Origin: Acidobacteriota bacterium
Lineage (GTDB): Bacteria; Acidobacteriota; Vicinamibacteria; Vicinamibacterales; UBA2999
Direction: 5' to 3'
DNA: 64,000 nucleotides
Assembly: GCA_030697165.1 (NCBI GenBank)
Contig: JAUYQQ010000010.1
Coordinates: forward strand, 244,824 to 308,823
Under the pieces are notes generated by a model that searched no databases, was not told where the DNA came from, and was given only the letters and a program-made list of their open reading frames with translations. Positions 1 to 7,107 of this stretch are shown piece by piece. Numbering within the stretch: the first letter of the stretch is position 1; the number at the start of each line of letters is the position of its first letter. Made by a program: the position numbers and the translations under genes.

Positions 1-469
1 TCGCATTGCGTTGTGGGCGGCCGAAGAACAGGGTCTGCTCGGGTCGCGGCTCTACGTCGAACGCCACTTCTTTGACCCCGCGACCAAGACACCCCGGCCG
101 GGCCACGAGAACGTGCAGGCCTACTTCAACCTCGACAACGGCACCGGCCGCATTGTCGGCATCTGGGGCCAGGGCAACACCGGCGCCATGAAGATGTTCG
201 AGGAGTGGGGCAAGCCGCTGAAGGACATCGGCTGGAAGAACGTGAGTCCGCGCTCGGTCGGCCAGACCGATCACGGTTCGTTCGACGCGGCCGGCCTCCC
301 GGGGTTCCAGTTCATCCAGGAGCGGCTCGAATACAACTCGCGGACCCACCACTCGAACATGGACACGTTCGATCACGTGCAAAAAGACGATGTGATCCAG
401 CAAGGTGCGGTGGCGGCGGTGTTTGCGTGGTACGCGGCGAACACAAACGAACGGTTGCCGCGCAAGTAA
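1..469 (+). CDS. M28-family zinc metallopeptidase, C-terminal part (truncated by window start)
   Basis: The reading frame is open from base 2 and ends with TAA at 467-469, so only about 155 C-terminal residues are visible. The motif WAAEEQGLLGS matches the WxxEExGLxGS block of M28 aminopeptidases, which carries the catalytic Glu and a metal ligand. Downstream, FDAAGLPGFQF and THHSNMDTFDHV match the substrate-pocket and final His-ligand region of the family. These enzymes are usually secreted and trim N-terminal residues from peptides. The start, signal peptide and first metal ligands lie outside the window. The histidine leader region follows 24 bases after the stop. Confidence 0.8.
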   Translation, partial: RIALWAAEEQGLLGSRLYVERHFFDPATKTPRPGHENVQAYFNLDNGTGRIVGIWGQGNTGAMKMFEEWGKPLKDIGWKNVSPRSVGQTDHGSFDAAGLPGFQFIQERLEYNSRTHHSNMDTFDHVQKDDVIQQGAVAAVFAWYAANTNERLPRK

Positions 470-483
470 AAATCGGCTACCCT
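455..483 (+). promoter_or_regulatory. Possible his promoter (weak match)
   Basis: TTGCCG at 455-460 and TACCCT at 478-483 are separated by 17 bases, resembling a sigma-70 promoter with a poor -10 box. Transcription would start near 490, only a few bases before the leader-peptide ATG at 494. The match is weak and overlaps the end of the upstream peptidase gene; it is listed only because a promoter is expected here. Confidence 0.2.
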
Positions 484-493
484 TTTTCAGGTC

Positions 494-577
494 ATGTCGC
501 TCGTCCACCACGCGCACCGCAGCCATCACCACCGTTCACCGAAACGGCACGGCAGGAGTTTGCGCGTAGAGACCTGA
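494..577 (+). CDS. hisL: Histidine-operon leader peptide (HisL-like, 27 aa)
   Basis: This ATG-to-TGA frame of 27 codons begins MSLVHHAHRSHHHRSPKRH and contains seven His codons, six of them within codons 5-13. Such density upstream of a complete his operon is the hallmark of a leader peptide whose translation senses charged tRNA-His. Its sequence is unlike the enterobacterial HisL run of seven consecutive His, so it may have arisen independently. AGG at 489-491 is very close to the start codon, so initiation may be weak or nearly leaderless. The stop codon at 575-577 places a terminating ribosome over segment B of the attenuator, as the classical mechanism requires. Confidence 0.8.
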   Translation: MSLVHHAHRSHHHRSPKRHGRSLRVET

Positions 578-616
578 CGACATCCACCAGGATTCGCTTC
601 ACGCAAAGAGCCCGCC
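510..616 (+). promoter_or_regulatory. Attenuator alternative pairings upstream of hisI
   Basis: Segment A (510-516, ACGCGCA, inside the His codons) is perfectly complementary to segment B (561-567, TGCGCGT). Segment B can instead pair with the 5' arm of the terminator. TTTGCG 559-564 pairs with CGCAAA 602-607, and the pairing continues after an internal loop with 555-556 to 611-612 and 551-553 to 614-616. A ribosome stalled at His codons would mask A and free B to form the antiterminator. A ribosome reaching the stop would mask B and allow the terminator. Pairings were read by eye without energy calculation. Confidence 0.7.
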
Positions 617-638
617 GGCAACGGCGGGCTCTTTGCGT
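601..638 (+). terminator. Attenuator terminator hairpin before hisI
   Basis: ACGCAAAGAGCCCGCC (601-616) and GGCGGGCTCTTTGCGT (623-638) form a perfect 16-bp stem with a six-base loop, followed by more T residues (TTT to 640). The stem has a GC-rich core and a T-rich 3' side, as in intrinsic terminators. It lies between the His-rich leader peptide and hisI, where an attenuator terminator belongs. It could also terminate the upstream peptidase transcript. Confidence 0.85.
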
Positions 639-640
639 TT

Positions 641-701
641 ATGACGGGACAGCACTCCTTGACGGGGGGCACCACTTGACGGGATGGAACTTCTTGACGG
701 G
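641..701 (+). repeat. Four phased TGACGGG repeats in the hisI 5' region
   Basis: (A/T)TGACGGG occurs at 641, 659, 676 and 694, at intervals of 18, 17 and 18 bases. A related CTGGACGGG lies just inside hisI at 724. The copies fill the gap between the terminator and the hisI start. Their role is unknown; regular spacing close to two helical turns would suit repeated protein binding, but this is only an inference. Confidence 0.6.
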
Positions 702-708
702 GCCGAAT

Positions 709-1065
709 ATGGATTTCACGAAACTGGACGGGTTGATACCGGCGGTCGTGCAGGACGAGACCAGCCACGAGGTGTTGATGGTGGGCTTCATGAATGACGA
801 GGCGTGGCAGCTGACGCAGCAGAGCGGCTACGTCACCTTCTTCAGCCGCACCCGCAACAAGCTGTGGATGAAGGGCGAGACGTCCGGCAACCGCCTGGCG
901 GTCAAGCAGGTGTTCGTCGATTGCGACCAAGACACCGTGCTGATCAAGGTGGCGCGCGAGGGCGACGGCAACGTCTGCCACACCGGCGAACGATCGTGCT
1001 TTTACACGGAACTGCCGGGAGTCGGGAGTCGGGAGTCGGGAGTCGATCAGAAGGGGACACGATGA
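709..1065 (+). CDS. hisI: Phosphoribosyl-AMP cyclohydrolase
   Basis: This 118-residue protein hydrolyses the adenine ring of phosphoribosyl-AMP in histidine biosynthesis. It has the canonical blocks [27 protein letters not shown] and [10 protein letters not shown], including the conserved cysteines that bind zinc. ATG 709 is chosen because homology starts immediately ([11 protein letters not shown]); longer in-frame extensions run into the leader region. No HisE pyrophosphatase domain is fused, so that step must be encoded elsewhere. The last 15 or so residues ([16 protein letters not shown]) come from tandem GGGAGTC repeats and look like a repeat-derived tail. The stop overlaps the hisG ATG (ATGA). 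Confidence 0.93.
   Translation: MDFTKLDGLIPAVVQDETSHEVLMVGFMNDEAWQLTQQSGYVTFFSRTRNKLWMKGETSGNRLAVKQVFVDCDQDTVLIKVAREGDGNVCHTGERSCFYTELPGVGSRESGVDQKGTR
1017..1044 (+). repeat. Four tandem GGGAGTC heptamers at the 3' end of hisI
   Basis: GGGAGTC is repeated four times without interruption and followed by GATCAG. The array is inside the hisI coding frame and forms its C-terminal tail. The same unit recurs at 3176-3204, 24250-24380 and 45225-45252, so it is a dispersed repeat family in this genome. Confidence 0.9.
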
Positions 1066-1949
1066 AGTTGAAGCTTGGTATACCGAAAGGGTCGTTGCAG
1101 GATGCGACGATCCAGTTGTTCCAGCGCGCCGGCTACCAGATGCGCGTGGACTCGCGCTCGTACTTCCCGTCGATCGACGATCCCGAGATCGAGTGCATGC
1201 TGATCCGGGCGCAGGAAATGGCCCGCTACGTCGCCGACGGCGTGCTCGACGCGGGCCTGACCGGCCAGGACTGGATTGCCGAACACGAGATTGGCCACCC
1301 CGAACAGACGCCGCTCGCGCGCATCTGCGACCTGGTCTACGCCAAGCAAAGCTTTGGCAAGGTGAAGTGGGTGCTGGCCGCCCCCGAAGACTCGGCGTTC
1401 AAGACCGTCGCCGACTTGAACGGCAAGCGCATCGCCACCGAGCTGGTGCGCGTGACCAAGCACTACTTCACCACCAAGGGCATGGACGTGGACGTCGAGT
1501 TCTCGTGGGGCGCCACCGAGGTCAAGCCGCCGGTGCTGGCCGACGCCATTGTCGAAGCCACCGAAACCGGCTCGACGCTCCGCGCCAACCGCCTGCGCAT
1601 TCTCGAAACCATCATGGAGTCGAACACGCAGCTGATTGCCAATCAGTCGGCCATGGCCGATGCCTTCAAGAAGAACAAGATCGAGAACCTGGCGCTGCTG
1701 CTGCGCGCCGCCATCGATGCCCAGGGCCGCGTCGGCCTGATGCTGAACGCGAAGCGCACCGACCTGGAGAAACTGATCGCCCTGCTGCCGGCGTTGCAGC
1801 GCCCGACCGTGTCGTCGCTGAGCGATCCGGAGTGGGTCGCCATCAACACCATCCTCGAGGAGAAAGTGGCGCGCGACCTGATTCCGCGGCTCAAGGCCGC
1901 CGGCGGCCAGGGCATCGTCGAATACCCGCTGACGAAGATCGTTCTATGA
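1062..1949 (+). CDS. hisG: ATP phosphoribosyltransferase, long form
   Basis: This 295-residue enzyme catalyses the first step of histidine synthesis, condensing ATP with PRPP. The start [16 protein letters not shown] and the signature around residues 160-190 ([22 protein letters not shown]) are typical. The length fits the long HisG class with a C-terminal ACT-like regulatory domain (about residue 215 on), which forms hexamers, is feedback-inhibited by histidine, and needs no HisZ. AGGGGAC lies just before ATG 1062, which overlaps the hisI stop. The downstream ATGA overlap with hisD indicates translational coupling. Confidence 0.96.
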   Translation: MKLKLGIPKGSLQDATIQLFQRAGYQMRVDSRSYFPSIDDPEIECMLIRAQEMARYVADGVLDAGLTGQDWIAEHEIGHPEQTPLARICDLVYAKQSFGKVKWVLAAPEDSAFKTVADLNGKRIATELVRVTKHYFTTKGMDVDVEFSWGATEVKPPVLADAIVEATETGSTLRANRLRILETIMESNTQLIANQSAMADAFKKNKIENLALLLRAAIDAQGRVGLMLNAKRTDLEKLIALLPALQRPTVSSLSDPEWVAINTILEEKVARDLIPRLKAAGGQGIVEYPLTKIVL

Positions 1950-3220
1950 ACTTCGTGAACTCCACCAACCGCCGTGCGGTCAACGAGCTGCTGTCGGCGA
2001 CGCGCATTCGCGATCGCGTCACCGAGACGCGCGCCGCCGCGATCGTCGAACACGTCCGAAAGGGTGGCGATGCCGCGCTGTCGAAGTACGCCCGGAAGCT
2101 CGATGGCCTGACGGGCGGCATCGAGGTGCCCAGGCGAGCGTGGGAATCGCAGGCGCGCACGCTCGCGCCCGCGGTGCGAACCGCGATCACACGCGCCGCC
2201 GCGAACATCCGCACCGTGGCGAAGGCGCAGGTGCCGAAAGGCTGGCGCAAGGCCGTCGGTGCCGGAATCAGCGTCGAGCAGCGGGTGATCCCGCTGTCCC
2301 GGGTCGGCTGTTACGTGCCGGCCGGCCGGTATCCGCTGCCGTCTTCGTTGCTGATGACCGCGATTCCCGCGCGCGCGGCCGGCGTGCCCGAAGTGATCGT
2401 GGCGTGCCCGCGGCCCGATGCCGCGGTGTTTGCCGCGGCGGTCGAGGCTGGCGTTGATCGGCTGTTCCAGGTGGGCGGCGCCCACGCGGTAGCCGCCATG
2501 GCATACGGCACCCGCACGGTGCCGAGGGTCGACAAGATCGTCGGGCCCGGCAACCGTTGGGTGTCGGCCGCGAAGTCGCTGGTCTCGGCCGATTGCGGCA
2601 TCGACTTCTACGCCGGGCCCACCGAGATCCTGATCGTCACCGCCACCGGATCGGCGGCGGCCATTGCCGCCGACCTGATCGCCCAGGCCGAGCACGACCC
2701 AGACGCGCGCGCGGTGTTCATTACCTGGAATGCCCGCCTGGCGGACCAGGTGGCACGCGAGGTCGCCACCCAGATGCCCAGCTCCGGGCCGGCGCTGCAG
2801 TCGCTCGAGCGCCACGGCGGCATCATCGTGTGCCGCACCATGACCGAGGCGATCGATCTGGCCAACCAGGCCGCCTCAGAACATCTCGTCGTGGGAACCG
2901 AGGCGCTGGCCAGGCGCGTATGGAATGCTGGAGCCGTGTTCGTGGGCGAGTGGACGGCACAGGTCGCCGGCGATTACGCCATCGGCTCGAATCACGTGCT
3001 GCCGACCGCCGGTGCGGCCCGCTATCGCGGCGGGCTGAACGCCGCTGATTTCGTGAAGCTGGTCTCGGTCCAACGTATGACGAAGCGCGGACTCGCGAGC
3101 ATTGCGGGCACGGTAACCACACTGGCGCGCGCCGAAGGCCTCGAGGGCCACGCGCGATCGATTGAAGCTCGATCGACTCCCGACTCCCGGTTCCCGACTC
3201 CCGGCAGGAAACAATCATGA
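1946..3220 (+). CDS. hisD: Histidinol dehydrogenase
   Basis: This 424-residue enzyme carries out the last two oxidations from histidinol to histidine using NAD and a zinc ion. Diagnostic segments are [15 protein letters not shown], the [11 protein letters not shown] block, [11 protein letters not shown], the [11 protein letters not shown] zinc-ligand region and GSNHVLPT. The start overlaps the hisG stop and the end overlaps the hisC start, both as ATGA. The last roughly 20 residues (from [15 protein letters not shown]) come from the GACTCCC repeat in reverse orientation. This parallels the HisI tail and is probably not functional enzyme sequence. Confidence 0.96.
   Translation: MNFVNSTNRRAVNELLSATRIRDRVTETRAAAIVEHVRKGGDAALSKYARKLDGLTGGIEVPRRAWESQARTLAPAVRTAITRAAANIRTVAKAQVPKGWRKAVGAGISVEQRVIPLSRVGCYVPAGRYPLPSSLLMTAIPARAAGVPEVIVACPRPDAAVFAAAVEAGVDRLFQVGGAHAVAAMAYGTRTVPRVDKIVGPGNRWVSAAKSLVSADCGIDFYAGPTEILIVTATGSAAAIAADLIAQAEHDPDARAVFITWNARLADQVAREVATQMPSSGPALQSLERHGGIIVCRTMTEAIDLANQAASEHLVVGTEALARRVWNAGAVFVGEWTAQVAGDYAIGSNHVLPTAGAARYRGGLNAADFVKLVSVQRMTKRGLASIAGTVTTLARAEGLEGHARSIEARSTPDSRFPTPGRKQS
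3174..3205 (-). repeat. GGGAGTC-family repeat at the 3' end of hisD
   Basis: CGACTCCCGACTCCCGG followed by TTCCCGACTCCCGG is the reverse complement of the GGGAGTCGGGAGTC family, including the GGGAACCGGG variant also seen at 24250-24380 and 45225-45252. It lies in frame in the hisD C-terminal codons. Confidence 0.85.
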
Positions 3221-4293
3221 CCACCATTCAAGGAGTGCCTGATCTGGGCCCCGGCCTTCGCCTTCACCTCAACGAGAACACCGCCGGCTGCTCGCCGAAG
3301 GTGGTCGAGGCCGTCCGGGCATTCGACGGCCAGCGGCTGGCGACCTATCCCGATTTCCGCGACGCGATCTTCGAGACGGCCGCTTTCCTCGGTGTCGAAC
3401 CGGACCGCATCGTGCTGACCAATGGCCTGGACGAGGGCATCCTGCTCGCGTCGATCGCCTACCTGGGCCACCGGACACCCGAGGCACTGGTGGAGCTCGG
3501 CGCGCCGATCACGGCCCTCTCCGGCGCCGCAGAGGTCATCGTCTCGCAGCCGGCATTCGAGCCGTACCTGCATGCGGCACACGCCCTTGGCGCGCGCGTC
3601 GTGTCGGTACCAGCCGGTCCCGACTACGCCTATCCGCTCGAGGGGGTGCTGAAGGCCATCACGCCCAACACCCGGATCGTCTACGTGAACAACCCGAACA
3701 ACCCGAGCGGCCAGCCGGTGCCGCAAGAGGCGATTCGCCGCGTGGCGCGCGCGGCCGGCCATGCGCTGGTGTTCGTGGACGAGGCGTATCACGACTTCCT
3801 GGGCGAGAACTTCCTGAGCGAGGCGGCCGACTACGCGAACGTGATCGTCGGGCGCACGTTCTCGAAGGCGTTCGGCCTGGCCGGCATGCGCGTCGGCGTG
3901 ATGATGGCGTCGCCGGCCATCCTGGCGCCGATTCGCCGCGCCATGCCGCTGTTCAACCTGAACGTGGTCGCGGTGGCCGCCCTCCGCGCCGCGGTCGGCG
4001 ATACCGAGTTTCGGTCCTGGTATGTGGCGCAGGCGAATGAATCGAAAGAGCTGGTTTACGCGGCGTGCGGCCGCGCGGGCCTGCGCTACTGGAAGAGCGG
4101 GGCCAACTTCGTGTTGATTGATGGCGGCGATCGCGCGCGCGCGCTGGTGGACGGAATGATCGCGCAAGGGGTGTTCGTGCGGGACCGCACCAAGGACCCG
4201 GCGTGCCCCAACTGCTTCCGTCTCACGACCGGGGTCGTCGAGCACACGCGTCACGCGGTGGCGACATTGGAGGCATTGTGCCACCTTCGCTAA
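3217..4293 (+). CDS. hisC: Histidinol-phosphate aminotransferase
   Basis: This 358-residue class I/II PLP-dependent aminotransferase converts imidazole-acetol phosphate and glutamate to histidinol phosphate. It has [14 protein letters not shown] near the N-terminus, NNPNNPSG for cofactor binding, VDEAYHDFL, and the PLP-lysine block [15 protein letters not shown] with Lys217 as the likely Schiff-base residue. Its position between hisD and hisB supports the histidine role over other aminotransferases. The downstream hisB start lies inside its last codons. Family members can have broader aromatic specificity, which sequence alone cannot exclude. Confidence 0.93.
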   Translation: MTTIQGVPDLGPGLRLHLNENTAGCSPKVVEAVRAFDGQRLATYPDFRDAIFETAAFLGVEPDRIVLTNGLDEGILLASIAYLGHRTPEALVELGAPITALSGAAEVIVSQPAFEPYLHAAHALGARVVSVPAGPDYAYPLEGVLKAITPNTRIVYVNNPNNPSGQPVPQEAIRRVARAAGHALVFVDEAYHDFLGENFLSEAADYANVIVGRTFSKAFGLAGMRVGVMMASPAILAPIRRAMPLFNLNVVAVAALRAAVGDTEFRSWYVAQANESKELVYAACGRAGLRYWKSGANFVLIDGGDRARALVDGMIAQGVFVRDRTKDPACPNCFRLTTGVVEHTRHAVATLEALCHLR

Positions 4294-4895
4294 AGCTACG
4301 GCGGCCAAGGCGCAGTGCGGTAATCGATCGGCGCACAGCCGAGACGCAGATCAAGGTCACGCTGAAGCTCGATGGCAAAGGCAATTACGAGAACAGCACC
4401 GGCATCCGCTTTCTCGATCACATGCTGGACCTGGTGGCGCGGCACGGCGGCTTCGACCTCAAGGTCAAGGCCACCGGCGACCTGGACGTGGATCAGCACC
4501 ACACCGTGGAGGACGCCGGCATTGCCCTGGGCGAGGCCGTGCTGGCCGCCATCGGCAACAAGCGCGGCATCAACCGCGCCGGGTACTTCGTGATGCCGAT
4601 GGACGAGACCCTCGCGGTCGCGGCCATCGACTTGAGCGGCCGGCCGCACTGCGTCGTGGACACCAAGGTCACGGTGCGGGTGGTCGGCGATCTGCAGACC
4701 GAACTGGTGCACGACTTCTTCGACGGCTTCGCCATGGCCGCGCGGGCCAACGTGCACCTGAAGGTGATGTACGGGCGGTCGAACCACCACAAGATCGAGG
4801 CCTGCTTCAAGGCGTTCGCGCGCGCGCTGCGGGTGGCGTGCGCGAAGGACAAGCAGATGGCGCGCAGCCTGCCGAGCACCAAGGGCCTGCTGTGA
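4278..4895 (+). CDS. hisB: Imidazoleglycerol-phosphate dehydratase
   Basis: This 205-residue enzyme dehydrates imidazoleglycerol phosphate to imidazole-acetol phosphate using manganese. The two His-rich motifs are present: [17 protein letters not shown] with [14 protein letters not shown], and later [18 protein letters not shown]. There is no histidinol-phosphatase domain, unlike the bifunctional enterobacterial HisB. GTG 4278 is chosen because GGAGG at 4269-4273 precedes it and no later in-frame start precedes the conserved region. The first 14 residues ([14 protein letters not shown]) come from a sequence resembling other repeats in the window, so the N-terminus may be repeat-derived. The stop overlaps the hisH GTG. 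Confidence 0.93.
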   Translation: MPPSLKLRRPRRSAVIDRRTAETQIKVTLKLDGKGNYENSTGIRFLDHMLDLVARHGGFDLKVKATGDLDVDQHHTVEDAGIALGEAVLAAIGNKRGINRAGYFVMPMDETLAVAAIDLSGRPHCVVDTKVTVRVVGDLQTELVHDFFDGFAMAARANVHLKVMYGRSNHHKIEACFKAFARALRVACAKDKQMARSLPSTKGLL

Positions 4896-5497
4896 TCGCA
4901 CTCGTCGATTACGGCGCCGGCAACCTGGCGTCTGTGCGAAAGGCGCTGGCCGCTCTCGGCGCGGACGTCTGGACGCCGTCGGCCCCTGCCGAACTGGCGC
5001 GCGCTACCGGCGTGATCGTTCCTGGCGTAGGCCACTTCGACGCCACCAGGGGCATCACCAGCGACTGGCGCACCGCGATCAGCGGGTCGATCGCGGGGGG
5101 CGTGCCGATGCTCGGCATCTGCGTCGGACTGCAGTGGCTGTTCGAAGGCAGCACCGAAGCCCCGGACGTAAACGGGCTCGGCGTGTTTAAAGGGACCTGC
5201 TCCCTTTTTACGTTCCCCGTAAATGCGAAGCAGAAAGTGCCACATGTGGGCTGGAACAGCCTCTCGATGCCACGGCCTGGCAAGTTGATGACCGGGATCG
5301 AACCGGGGACGCAGGTCTACTTCACCCACTCGTACGCCGCGCCGGTGATCGACGACACGGCGGCGATCTGCGAGTACGGTGTCCCGTTCAGCGCCGCGGT
5401 CGAACGCGACAACGTGTCGGCCGTGCAGTTCCACCCGGAGAAATCCGGAGCTGCTGGACTACAGATTTTGAGTAACTGGTTGCGGAATGCTGTCTAA
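4892..5497 (+). CDS. hisH: Imidazole glycerol phosphate synthase, glutamine amidotransferase subunit
   Basis: This 201-residue class I amidotransferase releases ammonia from glutamine and channels it to HisF. It starts [18 protein letters not shown] and has the nucleophile block [13 protein letters not shown] and the catalytic His/Glu pair in VQFHPEKSG. The GTG start overlaps the hisB stop (GTGA). Around codons 96-113 an unusual stretch ([17 protein letters not shown]) is encoded by a perfect hairpin AAAGGGA-CCTGC-TCCCTTT at 5189-5207. It replaces the usual short GLGLIxGxV segment and looks like an in-frame repeat insertion. The 3' end overlaps hisF by 11 bases. Confidence 0.94.
   Translation: MIALVDYGAGNLASVRKALAALGADVWTPSAPAELARATGVIVPGVGHFDATRGITSDWRTAISGSIAGGVPMLGICVGLQWLFEGSTEAPDVNGLGVFKGTCSLFTFPVNAKQKVPHVGWNSLSMPRPGKLMTGIEPGTQVYFTHSYAAPVIDDTAAICEYGVPFSAAVERDNVSAVQFHPEKSGAAGLQILSNWLRNAV
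5189..5207 (+). repeat. Hairpin repeat inside hisH
   Basis: AAAGGGA and TCCCTTT form a 7-bp perfect stem around CCTGC. The palindrome is in frame within hisH at a surface-loop position, between the GLG and KVPHVGWN blocks. Confidence 0.7.
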
Positions 5498-6266
5498 GCG
5501 CATCATTGCGTGCCTCGACGTCCGCGACGGCAAGGTCGTGAAGGGCGTGAACTTCGAAGGATTGCGCGAAGCCGGCGATCCCGCTGAACTGGCGCGGCGC
5601 TACAACGTCGAGGGGATCGACGAGATCGTCATCCTCGACGTGACCGCCACCGTTGAGGCGCGCCAGGCGCGCGCGCACACAATTGCCGCGGTGGCGGGAG
5701 AGATCTTCCTCCCGCTCGCCGTCGGTGGCGGCATTCACAGCGAAGCCGATGCCGCGGCGGCGATTGAAGCGGGCGCCGACAAGGTCAGCCTGAACACGGC
5801 GGCGCTCAAGACGCCAGGGCTCATCACCACGTTGGCAAAGCGGTACGGAAGCCAAGCCGTGATCGTCGCGATTGATGCGAAACGCGGCGAGCCGGCGGCG
5901 GCACCCCATACCGGGGTGCCCTACAACGTGTTCGCGAGGTCGGGACAGTCAGCCACCACTCGCGACGCGATCGAGTGGGCCCGCGAAGCAACCGATCGCG
6001 GTGCGGGCGAGATCCTGCTGACCTCGATCGACCGCGATGGGACGAAATCCGGGTTTGACTGCGCCATGACCGCGGCCGTGTCGGACGCGGTCAACATCCC
6101 CGTGATCGCCTCGGGCGGCGCCGGCACCTTCGAGCACTTTGCCGAGGTCTTTCGCGACGGCCATGCCGATGCGGCATTGGCCGCGTCGATCTTTCATTTC
6201 AATGAAAAGTCCGTGAGCGCATTGAAGGCGTTCTTAAAGGACGCAGGAGTTTCCGTTCGTCTATGA
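5487..6266 (+). CDS. hisF: Imidazole glycerol phosphate synthase, cyclase subunit
   Basis: This 259-residue TIM-barrel subunit uses ammonia from HisH to form imidazoleglycerol phosphate and AICAR. Catalytic aspartates lie in CLDVRDGK near the N-terminus and in [18 protein letters not shown] and IASGGAG are the phosphate-binding loops. The start lies inside hisH, giving an 11-base overlap that matches the 1:1 complex. The stretch [21 protein letters not shown] contains a perfect hairpin at DNA level (5900-5920) where family members normally have a shorter loop with GGR/K. A small in-frame insertion is possible. Confidence 0.95.
   Translation: MLSKRIIACLDVRDGKVVKGVNFEGLREAGDPAELARRYNVEGIDEIVILDVTATVEARQARAHTIAAVAGEIFLPLAVGGGIHSEADAAAAIEAGADKVSLNTAALKTPGLITTLAKRYGSQAVIVAIDAKRGEPAAAPHTGVPYNVFARSGQSATTRDAIEWAREATDRGAGEILLTSIDRDGTKSGFDCAMTAAVSDAVNIPVIASGGAGTFEHFAEVFRDGHADAALAASIFHFNEKSVSALKAFLKDAGVSVRL
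5900..5920 (+). repeat. Palindrome within hisF
   Basis: GGCACCCC (5900-5907) and GGGGTGCC (5913-5920) are perfect inverted arms around ATACC. The element is inside the hisF frame in a loop of the barrel. It may be a chance palindrome or a remnant of a short inserted repeat. Confidence 0.5.
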
Positions 6267-6321
6267 ACAGGAGATGATGAGATCAGGAGTTAGGATTCTC
6301 CTGATCTCCTGACCTCCTGTT
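6266..6321. repeat. AACAGGAG...CTCCTGTT palindromic repeat between hisF and hisA
   Basis: AACAGGAG and CTCCTGTT flank an inner stem GATCAGGAG (6281-6289) and CTCCTGATC (6298-6306) with an eight-base loop. Related palindromes lie at 23456-23510, 37676-37731 and 59119-59179. It fills most of the 67-base gap that interrupts the otherwise overlapping his genes. It could act as a hairpin in the polycistronic mRNA. Confidence 0.8.
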
Positions 6322-6333
6322 GGTTTATTTACA

Positions 6334-7032
6334 ATGTTGATACCCTCGATCGATCTCCAGGGCGGTAAGGTCGTCCAACTCGTGCAGGGCGACAAGCTCG
6401 CCATCTCCTCCGACGACCTCGACGGCTGGATCGCGAAGTTCGCGAAGTTCCCCAAGGTCCAGTTGATCGATCTGGATGCCGCCATGTCGCGCGGGAACAA
6501 CGATGCCCTCGTCGCCCAGATCGCGGCGAAGCTGCCGTGCCGCGTGGGCGGCGGGGTCCGCAGCGTGCGCCGCGCGGAAGAGCTGATCGCCGCCGGGGCG
6601 CGGGCCGTGATTGCCGGTTCGGGCCTGTTCCGGCGCGGCGACGGCACCGACCTGGCGCAGATGATCGACCACGACTTCGCGCGCGCGCTGGCCGACACCG
6701 TCGGGATGCACCGGCTGATCGCCGCGGTCGACTCGCGCGGTGGCCGCGTGTGCATTCACGGCTGGAAGACGGTGCTGCCGCTCACCGCCGTACAGGCTGT
6801 GCAGCTGCTCGAAGGCTACTGCGAAGAGTTCCTCTACACCCACGTGGACAAGGAAGGGCTGATGCAGGGCACCGACATGGCCGCCATCACGGCCGTCGCG
6901 AAGGCCACCGAGCGCAAGCTCACCGCCGCCGGCGGCATCACCACCCGCGCCGAGATCGACGCCCTCGACGCCCAGGGCATCGACGCGGTCGTGGGCATGG
7001 CCATCTACACGGGCTCGCTGGCCATCGATTAG
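6334..7032 (+). CDS. hisA: ProFAR isomerase (phosphoribosylformimino-5-aminoimidazole carboxamide ribotide isomerase)
   Basis: This 232-residue TIM-barrel isomerase opens ProFAR to PRFAR, the substrate of HisFH. Features include LIPSIDLQGGKVVQLVQG with the N-terminal catalytic Asp, VGGGVRS and ITTRAEIDAL. The second catalytic position (TxxDKEGLMQGTD) matches the THVDKEGLM variant. It is separated from hisF by 67 bases holding a palindromic repeat, the only sizeable gap in the operon. HisF-then-HisA is the reverse of the common order. AICAR made by the pathway links to purine synthesis, represented here by purEK at 53724-55342. Confidence 0.93.
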   Translation: MLIPSIDLQGGKVVQLVQGDKLAISSDDLDGWIAKFAKFPKVQLIDLDAAMSRGNNDALVAQIAAKLPCRVGGGVRSVRRAEELIAAGARAVIAGSGLFRRGDGTDLAQMIDHDFARALADTVGMHRLIAAVDSRGGRVCIHGWKTVLPLTAVQAVQLLEGYCEEFLYTHVDKEGLMQGTDMAAITAVAKATERKLTAAGGITTRAEIDALDAQGIDAVVGMAIYTGSLAID

Positions 7033-7083
7033 CCACAGGCCAAGACAGCCACAGATTAGACACAGATTGGACACCGATTTATT
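7033..7083. repeat. CACAGATTAGACACAGATT-type dispersed repeat
   Basis: The stretch contains GCCACAGATTAGACACAGATTGGACACCGATTT in pieces of about 9-11 bases. Similar sequences occur, in either orientation, at 10169-10212, 11528-11577 and 63862-63901. They are AT-richer than the genes and always intergenic here. Confidence 0.8.
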
Positions 7084-7107
7084 TTCTGCGAGCCACGAGG
7101 AGAACTC

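Noticed and set aside
601..638. Simple terminator of the M28 peptidase only
   Set aside because: Position after a seven-His leader peptide and the two alternative pairings favour an attenuator, though it may also end upstream transcripts.
205..708. Extended HisI starting upstream of ATG 709
   Set aside because: The in-frame extension passes through peptidase antisense-like sequence and the attenuator; HisI homology begins at 709.
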